From: Laburnicola sp. R22_1
Taxonomy: Eukaryota; Ascomycota; Dothideomycetes; Pleosporales; Didymosphaeriaceae
Reading direction: 5' to 3'
NCBI GenBank assembly: GCA_014281115.1
Contig: JACONQ010000007.1
Span: 1,302,001 to 1,366,000, forward strand
Length of the DNA: 64,000 nucleotides
The notes under the pieces were generated by a model that ran no database searches, was not told the origin of the DNA, and saw nothing but the letters and a program-made list of their open reading frames with translations. Of this stretch, positions 12,632-27,581 are shown piece by piece. The translations under genes and the position numbers were made by a program. Position 1 is the stretch's first letter. Every line of letters begins with the position of its first letter.

Positions 12632-13828
12632 TAAGAGTTTGATCTTGAGTTTAGCGATTAACTAAGCTGTAAAGAGTGCCTCCTTTGCAACCTGTAAGAG
12701 TGCCAGCAACTTAGCTTTAGTTGTTGAAGTGGTGACAGTGTCTTGTTTGTTTGCCTTTTAGGCGACAAGTCTACTAAACAGCTTAATGATGTATCCTTGC
12801 AAGCTCTTTCTGTTAAGGGTATTGTCTGCAAACGACGCGTTGCTAGCAACCTTGTAGGTGTCTGCATATCCAAAGCGTAGCCCTAGTGATCGGGTGGAGG
12901 ATAAGTATAGCAGTACACGGTCGGCGGCTTTGTGATGGTCGTCGCTGGGATTTGATAGGAAGCGCGATAATCGGGAGCTTGCGAAAGCGATATCAGGGCG
13001 CGTGGTTACTGCAGCGTACAGGATTGATCCTATCTTTCGCTGGTATCGGTTGATCTCAGCCTTCGTGGCGAGTCCTTCTCGAGGTAGCAGTTCGACTGCT
13101 AACATCGGGGTATCGTGTTTGAGGTCGCGTCGGTCAATAAGGCGACTGATCTTGTCCACATAGGACGCCTGTGATAGCCAGAGTTGCCTACTTGCACAGT
13201 CTCTAACGATTTCAATCCCTAGAAACCACTGAAGATTGTTACCTCCAGTAAGGGTGAACTTTGTACTTATCTTTTTTATTACTGCGTTGGCAGTGTGTTT
13301 CTGATCCCTTAAATAGGCGACAATAAGGTCGTCTATATAGAAGAATATAATGATGCTGTCTTTAATTATATAGCAAGGCTTATAAGGGACTGCGGCAAAA
13401 CCAAGATCCTTGAGAGCACTAGTAAATTCTCTCTGCCACAGCAGTAGTGAGATTCGAAGACCATACAGTGCCTTATGCAACTGTAGGATAGTGCCAGGTC
13501 GGGTATAACCTCGGGGCATTCTCATGTAGAGTTCTCTGTCCAGTTTCGCATGGACGAAAGCGTTGGTGACGTCGTACTGGCTGAGCTCTAGGTCATACCG
13601 AGCTGCCATAGCCATGAGTAGGCGAAATGATCGTCCTGCGAGGGTTGCGGCGTAGGTGTCTTGAGTAGTAAGGTGGCGTTGTTGATCTCCACGTACTACC
13701 AACCTAGCCTTGCACTTCTGAAATTGATGATGTTTGTCGAGTTTGTATGTATACACCCACATGCAGTTGAGGATTTGGTGGCCGCGTGATCGCACTGGGG
13801 AAACGGGCACCTCACTCCAAGACCTCAT
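12632..13828 (-). pseudogene. Reverse transcriptase and start of RNase H of copy 2
   Basis: A 356-aa open frame (13828 to 12758) with Ty1/copia RT motifs: VYTYKLDKHHQFQKCKARLV, the QYDVTNAFVHA block (first catalytic Asp), the LYGLR block, and FFYIDDLIV with the YxDD box at about 13329-13340. The RNase H start (VASNASFADN) shows N where D is usual, a probable G-to-A loss of the first catalytic Asp. The frame ends near 12758 and RNase H is then cut by the pogo element at 12631. Upstream, Pol continues with stops toward the integrase. Confidence 0.85.
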
Positions 13829-14031
13829 CTCCTTGTGGCTTTGTAGGTGTACTCGCTCAGCATCCTTCTATATGTTGAATAGCGGGTGGTCTTCTAACCG
13901 TGTTCCGCAAGATAGAGGCTCTAGTAATTCACTTTAGTAGGGTTTCTTTCCTACTGCAAGCATGCGATTAAATTGCGCTTTGTTAAGCGGCTTCCCCTTG
14001 TATTTGCCTCTGCTACCTGCCTGTGTTCTGG

Positions 14032-15900
14032 CTAGGAAAGCGGCTGCCTATGGCACAGCGCGTTGATCTGGCTGTGGTGATCTAAAGGGAAATTGTTCAT
14101 GTTGATCGTGTTCGAGGCTCGCCATTGATTGGGCAAGCAGTGCGACAGGCGGAGGTGTCGCTGGTGGTGTTGGGTAGGTGTAATTGATCTTCCTCCCTTG
14201 ATAGTACCCTGGAGCATTATTGTCATCCTTGTGGGAGTTAGTGATCGACTCATCCTCGTATAAAGACTCGGTGTTTTCGTGTTCCGGTGGTGAGGGCGGT
14301 AGCTCCACTGATCGGGTCCATGCATAAGGTTGTCCAACAGGTCTTCTTCTTTACCTGAGAATACTGATTTTTCGTCAAAGATAACGTCTCGGGTACTAAT
14401 GACTTTCCTAAGTGGAGGTATCCATATCCTCCAGATGTTTGTTAATTAGTAGCCCACTAGGTATCCAATCCATGCTTTTGGATCTAACCTTTGGAGCTTG
14501 CTCTTGCTGCGTTTTGTATTGTTAGTCATGGCGAAGGCTTTATAGCCATAGGCCCTAAGGTGAGCCTAGTTTGGTTTCTTTAGTTGAGTAATAATGCCGT
14601 TTTGGAAAGCAACTGTTGTAAAGAATACTTTGTGTGGTGATCGCTATTGATTGGCGTAGTTCAGAGTTCGATTGTATAGGTATACAGCCGCTCGTGTGAT
14701 TTCTGGCCATAGTGTCTAGGGAAGGTTGGCGTCAAGTCGCATTGCACGACTCTTCTCCTTGATTACACCCCCTGAGCGTTCAGCTCCTCCATTTTGAGCT
14801 TGGGTATTAGGTGCTGAAGGCTTGATAACGATACCTTTACTGACACACCATCTGTAAACGTCTTGCTTAACTAAGAAGATCTTATTGTCTAATTTAATGA
14901 CTTTAACTGTCACCTTAAACTGTACTTTCATAAATAGTACAAATTCCTTTAGCAGTTTGATGATTGTTCGTGCTGGTCAGTTGTCTTTAAAGTAGAAATC
15001 CCAAGCCATGCCTAAGAATTGATTGGTGATGAGCATTTGGCTTTTCTCGCCGGTGGAGCTCTTATCTTCGAAGTTGTGAAAGTCTATAGCGACTCTCTTA
15101 CTAGGACTGTTATTAATTTGTTTGGCCTATTGTCTAATTTGTCGCTTGAGCTTTGATCTGCCGCAAGCATCGCATTAGACTGTAGTCAGTCCTTTAAGGC
15201 GCACCCCCTTACAGTGATTTACTGTGTGTTCTAGCGCCTGAGGACCTGGGTGGCCTAGTCGTTTGTGCCATGTGTTGGCGTCCGCCTTCTGCGCTCGTCG
15301 TGCGGTGCGCGTAGTGATCTTGTGTGTGGCGTACGTACTATTGGGTATAGTACGATTTGGTGTTGGTGTTGCTCTGAACTCCAGTACCCATTGATTGTGT
15401 ATTTCTTGAAGTTCGGCGAGGATCGTATTGTCCCTTCTCTTAATTGTTGTTAGATCTGCTAGCGTGTCCTACCAGAGGCCTTGCCTGCGGAGTAATCGAA
15501 AAGACACTAGGTTGCATAGCAGATCAGGGCAGTAGGCGACGTTATCTAGCCTTATTACCCTATTTCCTTGTACACTCTTGACGTGTAGATGGACACTCCC
15601 ATATCCCCTAATCTATACTCGTGTTGAGCCCGCCTATATAAAGTCTCCTGGCGACGGTGGTTGCAGCGTGACGAAACGATTAATATCATTGAAAATGTGG
15701 CAAGTTGTGCTAGAATCGAGGATCGCGGAGTAACGTAGTGGGTATGTGTTTGGGTCTAAGTGGTAGGAGGCGGCATTAAAGCTCGCTAAGAGGACGGTAA
15801 TTTGTCTGCCATCTAGTCATTCATCGTCAGCAACTTTAGTGATTCGAGTTAAAGTAGGAGTGCTTGATTATTTAATTCTTAGTGTCTGTGATCTTGGACG
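14032..15900 (-). pseudogene. Protease-integrase region and linker of copy 2
   Basis: Minus-strand integrase remains. The clearest stretch (14931-14716) reads KLDNKIF, PSAPNTQAQNGGAERSGG and KEKSRAMRLDANLP, that is, the end of the integrase core with its catalytic Glu. The region 14337-14032 is a Pro/Ser/His-rich linker between integrase and RT. Frames are broken by several stops that align with Trp or Gln codons in copy 3. Confidence 0.7.
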
Positions 15901-15959
15901 CTTTACGGATCTCATGCTTTCCATAAGCGCTGGGTCATTCTCCATCCTAAATTTCATCA

Positions 15960-17092
15960 GGGCAACCATTGCTAGTTTCGGTTAAAACCATTCAGGTCGT
16001 TTCTCAGGGAAAGCGTAAAAGCAGTCTTTCAGATTATGGCGTTGTTCACAAGCAGGGCACTTAAGGTTTAATCCTTCTTGGCCACTAACTACTATTGGCT
16101 CATCGTCTGTAATCGCGAACTACTTGGATTTGGCTTTAGAGCCAGCTTTCTTGGCGCGTGATCTGCCTCGCTTGAGTGATGCTACTTCATCCACAGAATA
16201 GGCGTCCCCATCTGTGGTCTGGGTGGTTGCACCACCATTAGCGAGAGATAGTCCTGCAACAGCAAAAGCGCCCTTTTGTTTGCCCTTAATTGGGTGCTGC
16301 ATTACCATGTGTTCTTGGAAGAGTTTCACCATTTCTTTTCTTCTGACAGCATGATCCTTGCTCCCATTCTGATGGAAGGTCGTAACCTAAACAGGTGCGA
16401 CGTTGGACACTGCCTTCATAAAATCCTTCTTAACTAAGTCAGGCTTCTGGAGCTCTGGGACTCTATTAAACTCAGCTTCTGTAGCTGCATGATCGTACTT
16501 AGCAAGCCAGGTCGCCCATAATCTAGCAGTCCTCATCGGCTTGAGGGCATCTTGATACCTGGCCCTTGCTTGTTGTTCTTTGTCATCTTGGTCGACCCCA
16601 ACCGTAATTGTGAGGTTCTTAATCCATTGTCTAATTAATTAACCTGGTATGCAGCAATTAGTCTGCAAGTGTACCAAGGTCGTTGATTGTATAAGGGTAA
16701 CTAGTTTGTCTAGGTTCGCCTTCTCATCGCGGTATGCGCGGTCGAGTATCTTGAAGGTTTCGAGTTGATTCTTGTAGTAGTTCATATCCTCATTGTAACC
16801 CTTTAGACCAATTTGCGATAGCTGCGACGGCAGCGTTGGACGTTTGTTAGGGTTGGTTGGGTGTGCGTTAGTAAACACGCTATTTGGTTAATAGAAACCA
16901 ACGTCTAGTGCCGTTGGCATGATTGGTTTGATCGTAGGTTCGATAGGTAGGGCTGGGTTAATGAGATCCCAGACCTCTAGTGATTGGGCTCAGGCTTTAA
17001 TTTGCCTCAGCCATGGTGTGTAGTTCGAATAGTTGGTTAGGATCACTATGGAAACCCTAAGTATCGATAGAGACATAATAATCGGTTTGATC
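15960..17092 (-). pseudogene. Gag of copy 2
   Basis: Gag-like polypeptide in pieces: 16878-16639 (79 aa, helical, with YNEDMNYYKNQLETFKILD) and 16332-16120 (70 aa, basic Ser/Lys-rich end RGRSRAKKAGSKAKSK). They are followed by a zinc knuckle CPACEQRHNLKDC near 16020-16070 (Cys-x2-Cys-x3-His-x4-Cys). The zinc knuckle binds the RNA genome in copia Gag proteins. Stops separate the pieces. Confidence 0.7.
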
Positions 17093-17112
17093 GAGGCAGT
17101 GAGACTCTTAAT
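17093..17112 (-). promoter_or_regulatory. Candidate tRNA primer-binding site of copy 2
   Basis: 20 bp directly next to the 5' LTR. The plus strand contains TGAGACTCTTAAT, which equals the anticodon arm of eukaryotic tRNA-Lys(CUU) as I recall it. The same site is present next to the right LTR of all five minus-strand copies (2879, 9446, 17093, 43259, 59784), with RIP changes in copies 4 and 5. Confidence 0.65.
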
Positions 17113-17403
17113 TGTCAGATATACAGGTATTCTTGATGAGTTGAGATGGAAAAGTGGTGGGTTGATTGATTGATTGTGTGTGTTCTGTCGGAGAAGCTCG
17201 GCTACCGCGAGAAGTAACTATCTAGTACTAAGCCGCACTAGTACTATTTAGAATAGTACAGGGGCAGTGTAAAACAGTAGTGCGCCAGCCTCCTTAGTGT
17301 ATTTCACAGTGAAATCACTGTGATTTACACTGATTACCACTGTAAGGGGCCATATGATCGTACACACCTACCCACTGGATTCACAGTGACTGTCTATCTA
17401 ACA
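17113..17403 (-). repeat. Right LTR (5' LTR) of copy 2
   Basis: 291 bp, almost identical to the left LTR: a few G/A or C/T changes and one missing T in the final ggattcacagtgac. The near identity points to a fairly recent insertion. Confidence 0.9.
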
Positions 17404-20400
17404 ATACTATTGCTAAGTATTATACGTTATACTAGAAAGGGACAGCTTTCTTAGAGTTATTTTAGGAAGACTTTAAAGGATAGAAAGAACACTATTTTTT
17501 AGAGTTAGGTCGTGCGTATAAGAGAGAGTTTATAGCAGTCTTAAGAGAAAAGGGTATTAAGCTAAGAACAGATACTAGAGCTATAAATACTAGCAAACTA
17601 TACAAAGTAGCCTAAGGCAATATAGATACTACTTATATAACACTACCTTTGCTAGCTCGCTTAACTCCTTGTACGCAAATACTAAGGCTAATCTTAAAGA
17701 TACCTAAGCTAGTTAGGCTATTGCACAAACCCGAATAGAGCAAGCCGCTACTACTATAGGCACCTATATAGCTGTAGGTCTCTATAGACATCTTAAGAGA
17801 ACCTTTATATAAGTACTAAAGACAATCCTATTTATACAAATAACTAAATAAACTACTACTCTTCGCACATAGTATCTAACTACTATTTTGCCCACCTACT
17901 CGTAATTATTAAATGCTGTATAGAATAGAGCCACCACTAGTTAAATGCGAATTATAGGCACTATACTAATCTACACAGACTAAGCCTATGCTATAATTTA
18001 ACTTTTATAAGCTTCCACCTAAGCATAACCTACCTCCTTAGAGAATTCTAGCTAATAAGATAATCTAATTTTAAAAGGCATAGAATAAGAATAACAACTA
18101 TACTAGAGCTCTATATAATATTTTAGTAGACAAGACTAGGATCTTTATAGATCTATGCAGACGCCTAGATATTGCTAAGAATTAATACCTAGACATCTTT
18201 CTAGATATTCTTACTAGCCGTGCGGCACAGTATTACCTCCATACTATTTATTCTAGACCATTGTAGAAGTGCTTGTACAAAGCACTTAACAGTTACTTTA
18301 ATACTACTATTAATTACAACTAGTATTAGATAGACTAAACTATAATAACTTTCGCATAATGCTAGCGTAAGAACCCTAATAAGAGTCTACACAAAGTCCT
18401 AAAGGCAATAATTAACAGGCTTACTCGCACAGAGAGCATTAGGTGCGAACTTTGCTAGGGAAATTCCTCTCTATACTACTGTCGTATAAGTATACTATAG
18501 ACACCTAGAGCTAGAGCAGGCTACATTCACCCCTAAGCCTACCTATAAAGCTCTATTTACTAATCTCTGTGCGTTAATCTAGGTTATAATTAATCGCCGA
18601 TCTAATTAGCACTTGCAAGAGGCTAATACATACTATACTAATCACAAATATAACTTTCCTACACAAAGAGGCAGACCACTAGTCTCTTATAGATAAGGAT
18701 TTTGCGGATAATTCGTACTATTATTATCACAATTTAGATCCTAATTAAACAACATTTGTATAAGACTAAAGAAGTATTTTGTGTGCTATAAGAAAGGTTA
18801 TTAGTCTTCTAACCATCCGCGCGATAAGCGTACCTACGCGACAAGACAGTATATTATCTTCTATAAAGAGTATAATAATAAAACGCCTTTGTACAAAACT
18901 GTTTAGTTTTATATTTAGGACATAGAAGAGTATAATAATAAGGAACCTACTTTGCACAAAGAAGAGGAGCAGAGTAAAGATAATAAGAATAGTAATAATT
19001 AAGTATCCTACCTAACCACTACTACCTATTTTTACTGTACAACTAGCGAATATATCTATAAGACAACGCTAGAGAAGTGTGCAAAATAGTTTATTCTTAA
19101 AGATTAATACTATACAACCTACTAAGATAAACTGTGGGATATAGGTATAGTAAGAATTTCCACTATTAGTAAAGTACAGCTAGAGGCATATATATAAGAG
19201 AACCCCTATACAAAAATTAATTAGACACCTAGCAACACTAATATTAGCTTTAGAGGTTAGAACCTATAAGAATCTCTAGGAACTGTTATCTACTATATTC
19301 TAGACACTCTAACACTATTTCTACTATTACTAGCAGATGATAACAAACTAGGTGCCTACTTTAACAATGTTCTAGATGATGTTATACAAAAGAACGGCAC
19401 AACTATACCTATTATACGCAAATGGAGACATCCTTTCTTTAATATTAGTAAGGAAGAAACTATGTCTTTCTTTACTAAACAAGAACTCCGTCGCCTTTAT
19501 TAACAATTCGGACATTTATATATATAGAAAGACTTTAGAAAATACTTACTAATACTAGCTATAAAGTAAATGCCACTATACTAAATAAAATTTAGAAGTT
19601 TTGCCACTACTATTAATCGCACAAACAAACCTCGCGTTGCTTTAAGTTTACTATTAAGGATAACACCCACTTTAACTATAAGATTATTATTAATATTGTA
19701 CATATTAGAACTAGAGACGCACTATATATTATAGATATAGACATATTATTTTAAGCTACAATCTTCTTAAAATTAATATCCGCATAAGATGCGTGGAAAG
19801 TCCTCTATAGATACTAGATTAATGTCTACTAAGGTCCACCTAACTATATTATATATAACCTAGGTACAAACTTCGCATTAGACAAGTTTAAGAACTACGC
19901 AAAGATTATTAGCGTAACCTGTAGACAGATGCCTATAGAAGCATATTAGGTAATAGAGAAGGTTAAGCGTTCGCACGCACCTCTTTATAGAGTCTTTAAT
20001 ATTCTTAAGGCTAAACTAGAAGATTATATAGATAAGAAGAACATTCTCTAGATAGCTATTAAAGCTATTAATAACACTATAGGCCTAGATAGCCTTATAC
20101 CCATACTGCTAGTCTTTGGCGCATATTCTAGAATTAATATAGATTCTCTCCTATCGCCTAATATTATTACATATACAAATGCTGTACAAAAGGCAATAAA
20201 GATATTATAGAAGAAAAGGGACAAAACTAATATTAATTGTGTGCTAAACACTCATAATAGTCTATTAGCAGCGCACAAAGTCCTTAAGCTCCCACTTAGA
20301 TCTAAGATTATAGTCTAGAAAGAGAAAGGTAGATAGACAGGCCTATACAAAATTAAGGACATTAAGAATAGAGATATAATCCTTAACCTAGGGAATAGTC

Positions 20401-22190
20401 TAGTGAAGTTTCGCTATACGCAAGTTAAGCTATACTATTACAAAGAAGATTACACTTTCCCACTATTACACAAAGTAAATAATGCCGTCTCTATGCAAAG
20501 AGATCCTCTAGAGAAGAGAAGGAGAGGCTGCCTAAGGAAGGATACTACATTTCTTTCCTAAAAAGAGTCAAGTAATTAGGAATTGTCTCTAAAGCTCTAT
20601 ATAGAAGGTACAATCATAACACCTAGAGCACCTTTTAAAGAGTTAGACCGCACAGAGATAAACGCTCTAATCGCTAATAGCACATTTAAGATTCTTCTCT
20701 TTGATCTATCTAAGCATAAGGGCAGAATTTTTAACCTCCGCCTTATATAAGAAGTTAAAGGCAAGACTACTTAACTATATAAGAAATTTCGCCTTATGTT
20801 TACTAGCCACTCTAATAAGAAAAAGAATAAAATTCTTACCTAATTACCCACTATTTAAAAAATAAGCCAGCGCCTACTTCTTACATTAGAAGTAAGCCTA
20901 TAGGCAATATATAGAATGTATTTTAAACTATAAGATATTACCTAGGCCTATATTTAGTCTACTAACAAACTAAACCGCACGCTCTATACTAGACTACCTA
21001 AGGAACTACGCACAAATTTTCTACAAGACACAATCTTTCGCATTATACAACCACTCTATAGTGCAGCTAAATTAGGTCTTTACTAGTTTAAGACCTACTA
21101 TAACTACTATAAAGAAAAACTTAGTATAAAGACTTTATTATATAACTTATGTCTGCTTATTACTAATAAAGAAGAGCACACCTTTGGGATTACTAGCCTT
21201 TAGACAGATAATACTCTTAGCATTGTTAATAAGAACTTCGCATAAAGAGAAGAAGAAGAGCTAAAGATAGTAGCCTTCTATATAAAGGACAAGACTATCC
21301 TTACTAAGGACTAATCTATTAAGTTTAATAGTGGAAGAATTCGGCTTATGCATAATACTATAGTTCTTATATAGAAAGGGCAAGCAAAGGGCCTTCGCAC
21401 AATTAACCCTAAAGATAAGAATACCGCTTAGAGGTATGTAGAGCAGCGTGTAAGAGGCGCCTACATTATATCTGTGTGCTAACTAGAAGCCGCATTTAAT
21501 TTATCTATTACTATTTAGACTATATTACTCTTACATAAAGATATTAAGGCATTAAAAATCTAATAGTAGATTAATAATAGTAAGCGCAGTCTTACCATTA
21601 TACTATTAGATTTTCAACACGCAAAGCTATTTATCTTTACTAATAGCTTATTTGCCAACAATAAGGACCTAAGCTTATAGCTAGAATTCCTAATCGCTCT
21701 AGGCAATAAGTATTATATAGGTAATAGCGACAACTTTAAGATTCTAGCAAATATTATATACTAAAATTTAACTAAGTGTAAGAGAGTAATAAGAAGTGTT
21801 CTTGCCAGTAAACTATATAGTATAGTAGAAGGGTTTAATAATATTATTACTATTAGCACAACTCTCTAAAAGATCGTATGCACGCTTAGTCTACCGCTAA
21901 TTTCTATAGTTATCTATATAGATTTAAAGTCTCTCTATAACTATCTTATATAACTAGGAACCACAAATAAGAAGCGCCTTATAATTAACATTATATCACT
22001 CCGCAAATTGTATAAGCACCGCAAGATCTCTAATATTAGATAAATTAATAGAAAGGATAACCCTACTAATACCTATACAAAGAAGGCTGTAAACTAGACT
22101 CTAGAGTTCTTAATCTCTAGCAACACCTTAATAATTACTATTAAAACATTAGTAAATCGCCTTAAGCCCGCCCATACACGCTCTTCCTAG
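17404..22190 (+). pseudogene. Gag-Pol relic of family B
   Basis: A heavily RIP-damaged plus-strand coding region. Gag resumes from 9852 (GRAYKREFIAVLREKGIKLR near 17500-17560). A zinc-knuckle trace FVCYKKGY..SSNHPRDKR lies near 18775-18840. An integrase C-terminal segment (TGLYKIKDI...FRYTQVKLYY) is near 20335-20440. RT starts with FKELDRTEINALIANSTFK near 20635-20690, and RNase H (LDFQHAKLFIFTNS, then KCKRVIRSVLASKLYS) lies at about 21600-21830, ending with RKDNPTNTYTKKAVN near 22050-22095. Integrase before RT defines Ty1/copia. Stops are frequent throughout. The lineage differs clearly from the minus-strand copies. Confidence 0.75.
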
Positions 22191-23544
22191 GCTTTACACA
22201 TTACTATTTCTTCATTATTTATCTATTCTTTGCGCGATATATTTATTTAATTCTTTTCGCACACATATATTACTTAAAAATGCGCATTTTCCTATCTATT
22301 ATTCGTATAAAAAGAGAAGAGACACAGTACACATTTATTTAGAGAGAAGTTTTTTATTCTAGTACTTATAAACAATGTCTAGAAGTGTCTATTCTACTAT
22401 CTAGCCCTATCCTATACAATGATCGCACCTAGCACTATAGCTCTACCACACGCAAGAATCGCATAATCCCGCCTAGAAGTTTGCTACTATACAACACTTA
22501 GTAAATAGGGCTAGAGTTACCGCCATAGCGGTGAGCGTACGCAGTGCCCCTAAGGACACTACGCAACTAGATAAGGAGCGCGCAAAAGTAGCCCTTATAC
22601 TAAATAAGCTTAGCAACCCACAGACGTAGGTCTGTACTAACTGCAAGAATAATATTAATATTATATAACGGCAGATGTGCAATATATAACTTCTTAGCCT
22701 ATTTCCTATAGTTAGTATCTATATAAAAAGCAAAGAATAGAGAAACTTATATTAATAGAGATGCCCTGGATAAATATACAGTTTGCTTAGAAACTAGTTA
22801 GGAGGGTAATGCGCATTCTTCTGCCTAAAAGAGCCACTATAGTAGCATTAAAGCTAGGGAGGCCTAGCTAGTTAAGACCCGCTAGTACAAGCGCTATTGT
22901 CTACACTAAGTTAGTATTATATAGAGATAAGATATTATATAATAAGGGACATAATTTAGCACTATACAAAATAGGAAATTAGCTTAATAAAAAGAGAAAA
23001 GAGCTAGGGAGAAGGGACACATACAGAGAGATATTTAAAGTAGAGAATAAGAGAGAGAAGAATAAAGGGAGGAAAGCCCATCTTATATGCCTCTCCCTTC
23101 TGTCCAGAGCCTTAATTCCTACTCCTTATTAGCATTTGTCTTCTCCTTATCTAATATTACATAATTACCCAACATCGCTAATTAAACAAATAAGATAACT
23201 AGGTCTACCTATTATATAAGAAATAAACTAAGTAAAAGAACTCTATATAAACAACATATTATTGCTATAATCTTATTATTAACTATATAATCTTACCCTT
23301 AATCGCTATTAGCCAGACCGCTACTTTACCACTAATAAGCCTAATCGCGCCTCTAATAAATAGTAGCAAAGTCCAACAAAGAGTTACTTAATAGAATCTT
23401 CCTATTAACTAGAGCAAACTAGCTAGAGTAGGAGGCGTACAGACAGAGGAATAATAAATAGATAGGGTAAATATTAGCAAGTAGATAGTTCGTGCGGAGG
23501 AAGGAAGAACCACTAATAGTAACCTTAAAACAAAAAGTTGCTAG
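22191..23544 (+). other. 3' region of family B with a possible extra ORF relic
   Basis: 1.35 kb between the RNase H end and the right LTR, long for a Copia 3' untranslated region. A plus-strand frame from about 22375 starts MSRSVYSTI and keeps a long stop-poor stretch at 22473-22620 (VTAIAVSVRSAPKDTT) ending with a CTNCKNN motif. It may be the remains of a small third protein. Alternatively it is chance openness; I recognise no family. Confidence 0.35.
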
Positions 23545-23833
23545 TGTCTATACACTATATAGGTAAGGACACCTAAGAGTGTTAAGGTTTTAATATTGCC
23601 GCACAATAGCATTACATAGGAATTACGTAATGCCTATACGCCGCAGCCTATACGTTGTAGGATCTTCTCCTTTCTATCTGCACTCTCTCTAGAGATAAGT
23701 AATTAATACTAAGGTGTTTTATTATATTATTTCCTTTTCCTTATATAATCGCCCCGTACACCCTCTACGCTTGCTAGTATAGAGGATTAGAATTTAATGT
23801 CTATATAGCTAGCTGTAGAGTACTTATTTAATA
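23545..23833 (+). repeat. Right LTR of family B
   Basis: 289 bp, starting with intact tgtctataca and ending tttaata (CA changed to TA). Followed by the target duplication tatag at 23834-23838. Confidence 0.88.
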
Positions 23834-24227
23834 TATAGCTTCTTACTCTCTATTTCTTCTTACTACTATAATAGCCTTTTAAGTTTGCTAAATATTCTAA
23901 TAAAGCACTAGAGTTATCTTAGTATATAAACATCTTTATAGTCTATTTTAAAAGTGTTTGTAGTGCTTTATATCTATATATATATACTTTAATTCTTTAA
24001 TAAAAATTTAATTATAGATATTATATAGTAATACAATAGTTTATTATTTATATCTTATTATAGATAATAGTAATTATCTTTAGATTACTCCGCGTCGCGT
24101 TGTATTACTATACGCACGCTTCTTTTGTTCCTTTTATTACCTATTCTTTTAAAGGACTTAGTTTGCATTATTATTATATTATTATTGTTATTATTATATT
24201 ATTATTATCATTATTATATTATTATTA

Positions 24228-24395
24228 TTTATATTTTTATTATTATTATTATTTATATTATTATTATTATTATTTATATTATTATTATTATTATTTATAT
24301 TATTATTATTATTATTTATATTATTATTATTATTATTTATATTATTATTATTATTATTTATATTATTATTATTATTATTTATATTATTATTATTA
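24228..24395. repeat. Microsatellite, ATT-rich with a 21-bp higher-order unit
   Basis: Runs of TTA interrupted regularly by TTTATA give a roughly 21-bp unit repeated about seven times. Open frames in this stretch are low-complexity only (poly-Tyr, poly-Asn or poly-Ile) and are not genes. Confidence 0.9.
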
Positions 24396-26768
<2,373 letters not shown>

Positions 26769-26920
26769 CACATTTATATAGTGTTATAAGTAGTAATAAG
26801 GTAGAGGTACTAGTGCGTATACCTCTTATTATTATTCTCTTTAATAAAAGTTAACTATATATAGTAATATATAGTAAAATTATAGTTAGTCCTAAAGTTC
26901 TTCTTTAGTAGGTAGAGGTT

Positions 26921-27004
26921 ATAAAGCTTAGCTATATATATTATATTACTAGATAACTACTTATAAAGCTTAGCTATATATATTATATTACTAGATAACT
27001 ACTT
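26921..27004. repeat. 42-bp direct tandem duplication
   Basis: ataaagcttagctatatata... occurs twice in a row without differences (26921-26962 and 26963-27004). The matching part of the other inverted-repeat arm (near 28850-28880) shows only one copy, so it arose after the inverted repeat formed. Confidence 0.9.
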
Positions 27005-27581
27005 ATATAGCAGCTATAGGCCAAGCTTCTTAAGTTAGATAATCTAGAAATCTATCTATACCTAGCGTATATCTAGCGGGCCTTTTAGGTGCTATATACC
27101 TATTTCTTTAAATATGTCTCTTGGCGTTTTAGTATATTATAGTATTGCCACTTTATTAATATATATACCCTCTAGCTTAGCTACCCTAGTAGGTGTAAAT
27201 AGAGCACGTTAACTCCTCAAGCGTATGCAAATTTAATATAGTAGAGATAGTAGGGTGGAGGATATAATAAGTAGGCGTTACTAAGGAGTATTTAAATCTA
27301 TTATATAGACTTATGGAGTAAGTGCAGTTAAAGCCGACTAATAAGATTTTAGAAGCTAATAGTTAATAGTTCTGTCTATAGTAATGTATTATATATACTT
27401 ATAGCATATAAGTATAAAATAGTTTCTAATATATACATAGGCATAGTGCACTAAACTAATATTATGTAATTAATAACTAAGCGTATACAATATACAATTA
27501 CTATGGCTAGCTAACGTTCCTCTTAGTAAGAATAGCCAAATAAAAATAAATAAAAATATATACTTTAATTTCTATACTATA

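Larger units (their letters stand above)
9853..17403 (-). mobile_element. Copia-type LTR retrotransposon, copy 2 (carries a pogo insertion)
   Basis: Minus-strand element with LTRs at 9853-10144 and 17113-17403 and the 5-bp target duplication atact on both sides. It measures 7,551 bp, of which 2,107 bp (10525-12631) is a pogo element with its TA duplication. The internal region is only mildly mutated: several domains keep long open frames, but the element as a whole has stops and a split RNase H. A purine-rich tract (complement of acaccccctcagc) abuts the left LTR. It is the same lineage as copy 4. Confidence 0.92.
3789..23833 (+). mobile_element. Family B Ty1/copia retrotransposon, host of nested insertions
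   Basis: A plus-strand LTR retrotransposon bounded by two 289-bp LTRs (3789-4077 and 23545-23833). These align base for base over their first 26 positions with only transitions. The 5-bp target duplication tatag lies at 3784-3788 and 23834-23838. The 20,045-bp span includes two complete minus-strand Copia elements (4628-9627 and 9853-17403) with their target duplications. Without them the element is about 7.5 kb. Gag starts near 9802, is cut by copy 2, and resumes at 17404. The order gag, integrase, RT, RNase H gives Ty1/copia. The coding region is full of stops and C/T, G/A transitions. All internal boundaries are read from the sequence; the lineage is inferred from translated motifs. Confidence 0.88.

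Noticed and set aside
22473..22682. 69-codon minus-strand frame
   Set aside because: Antisense to family B; no support.
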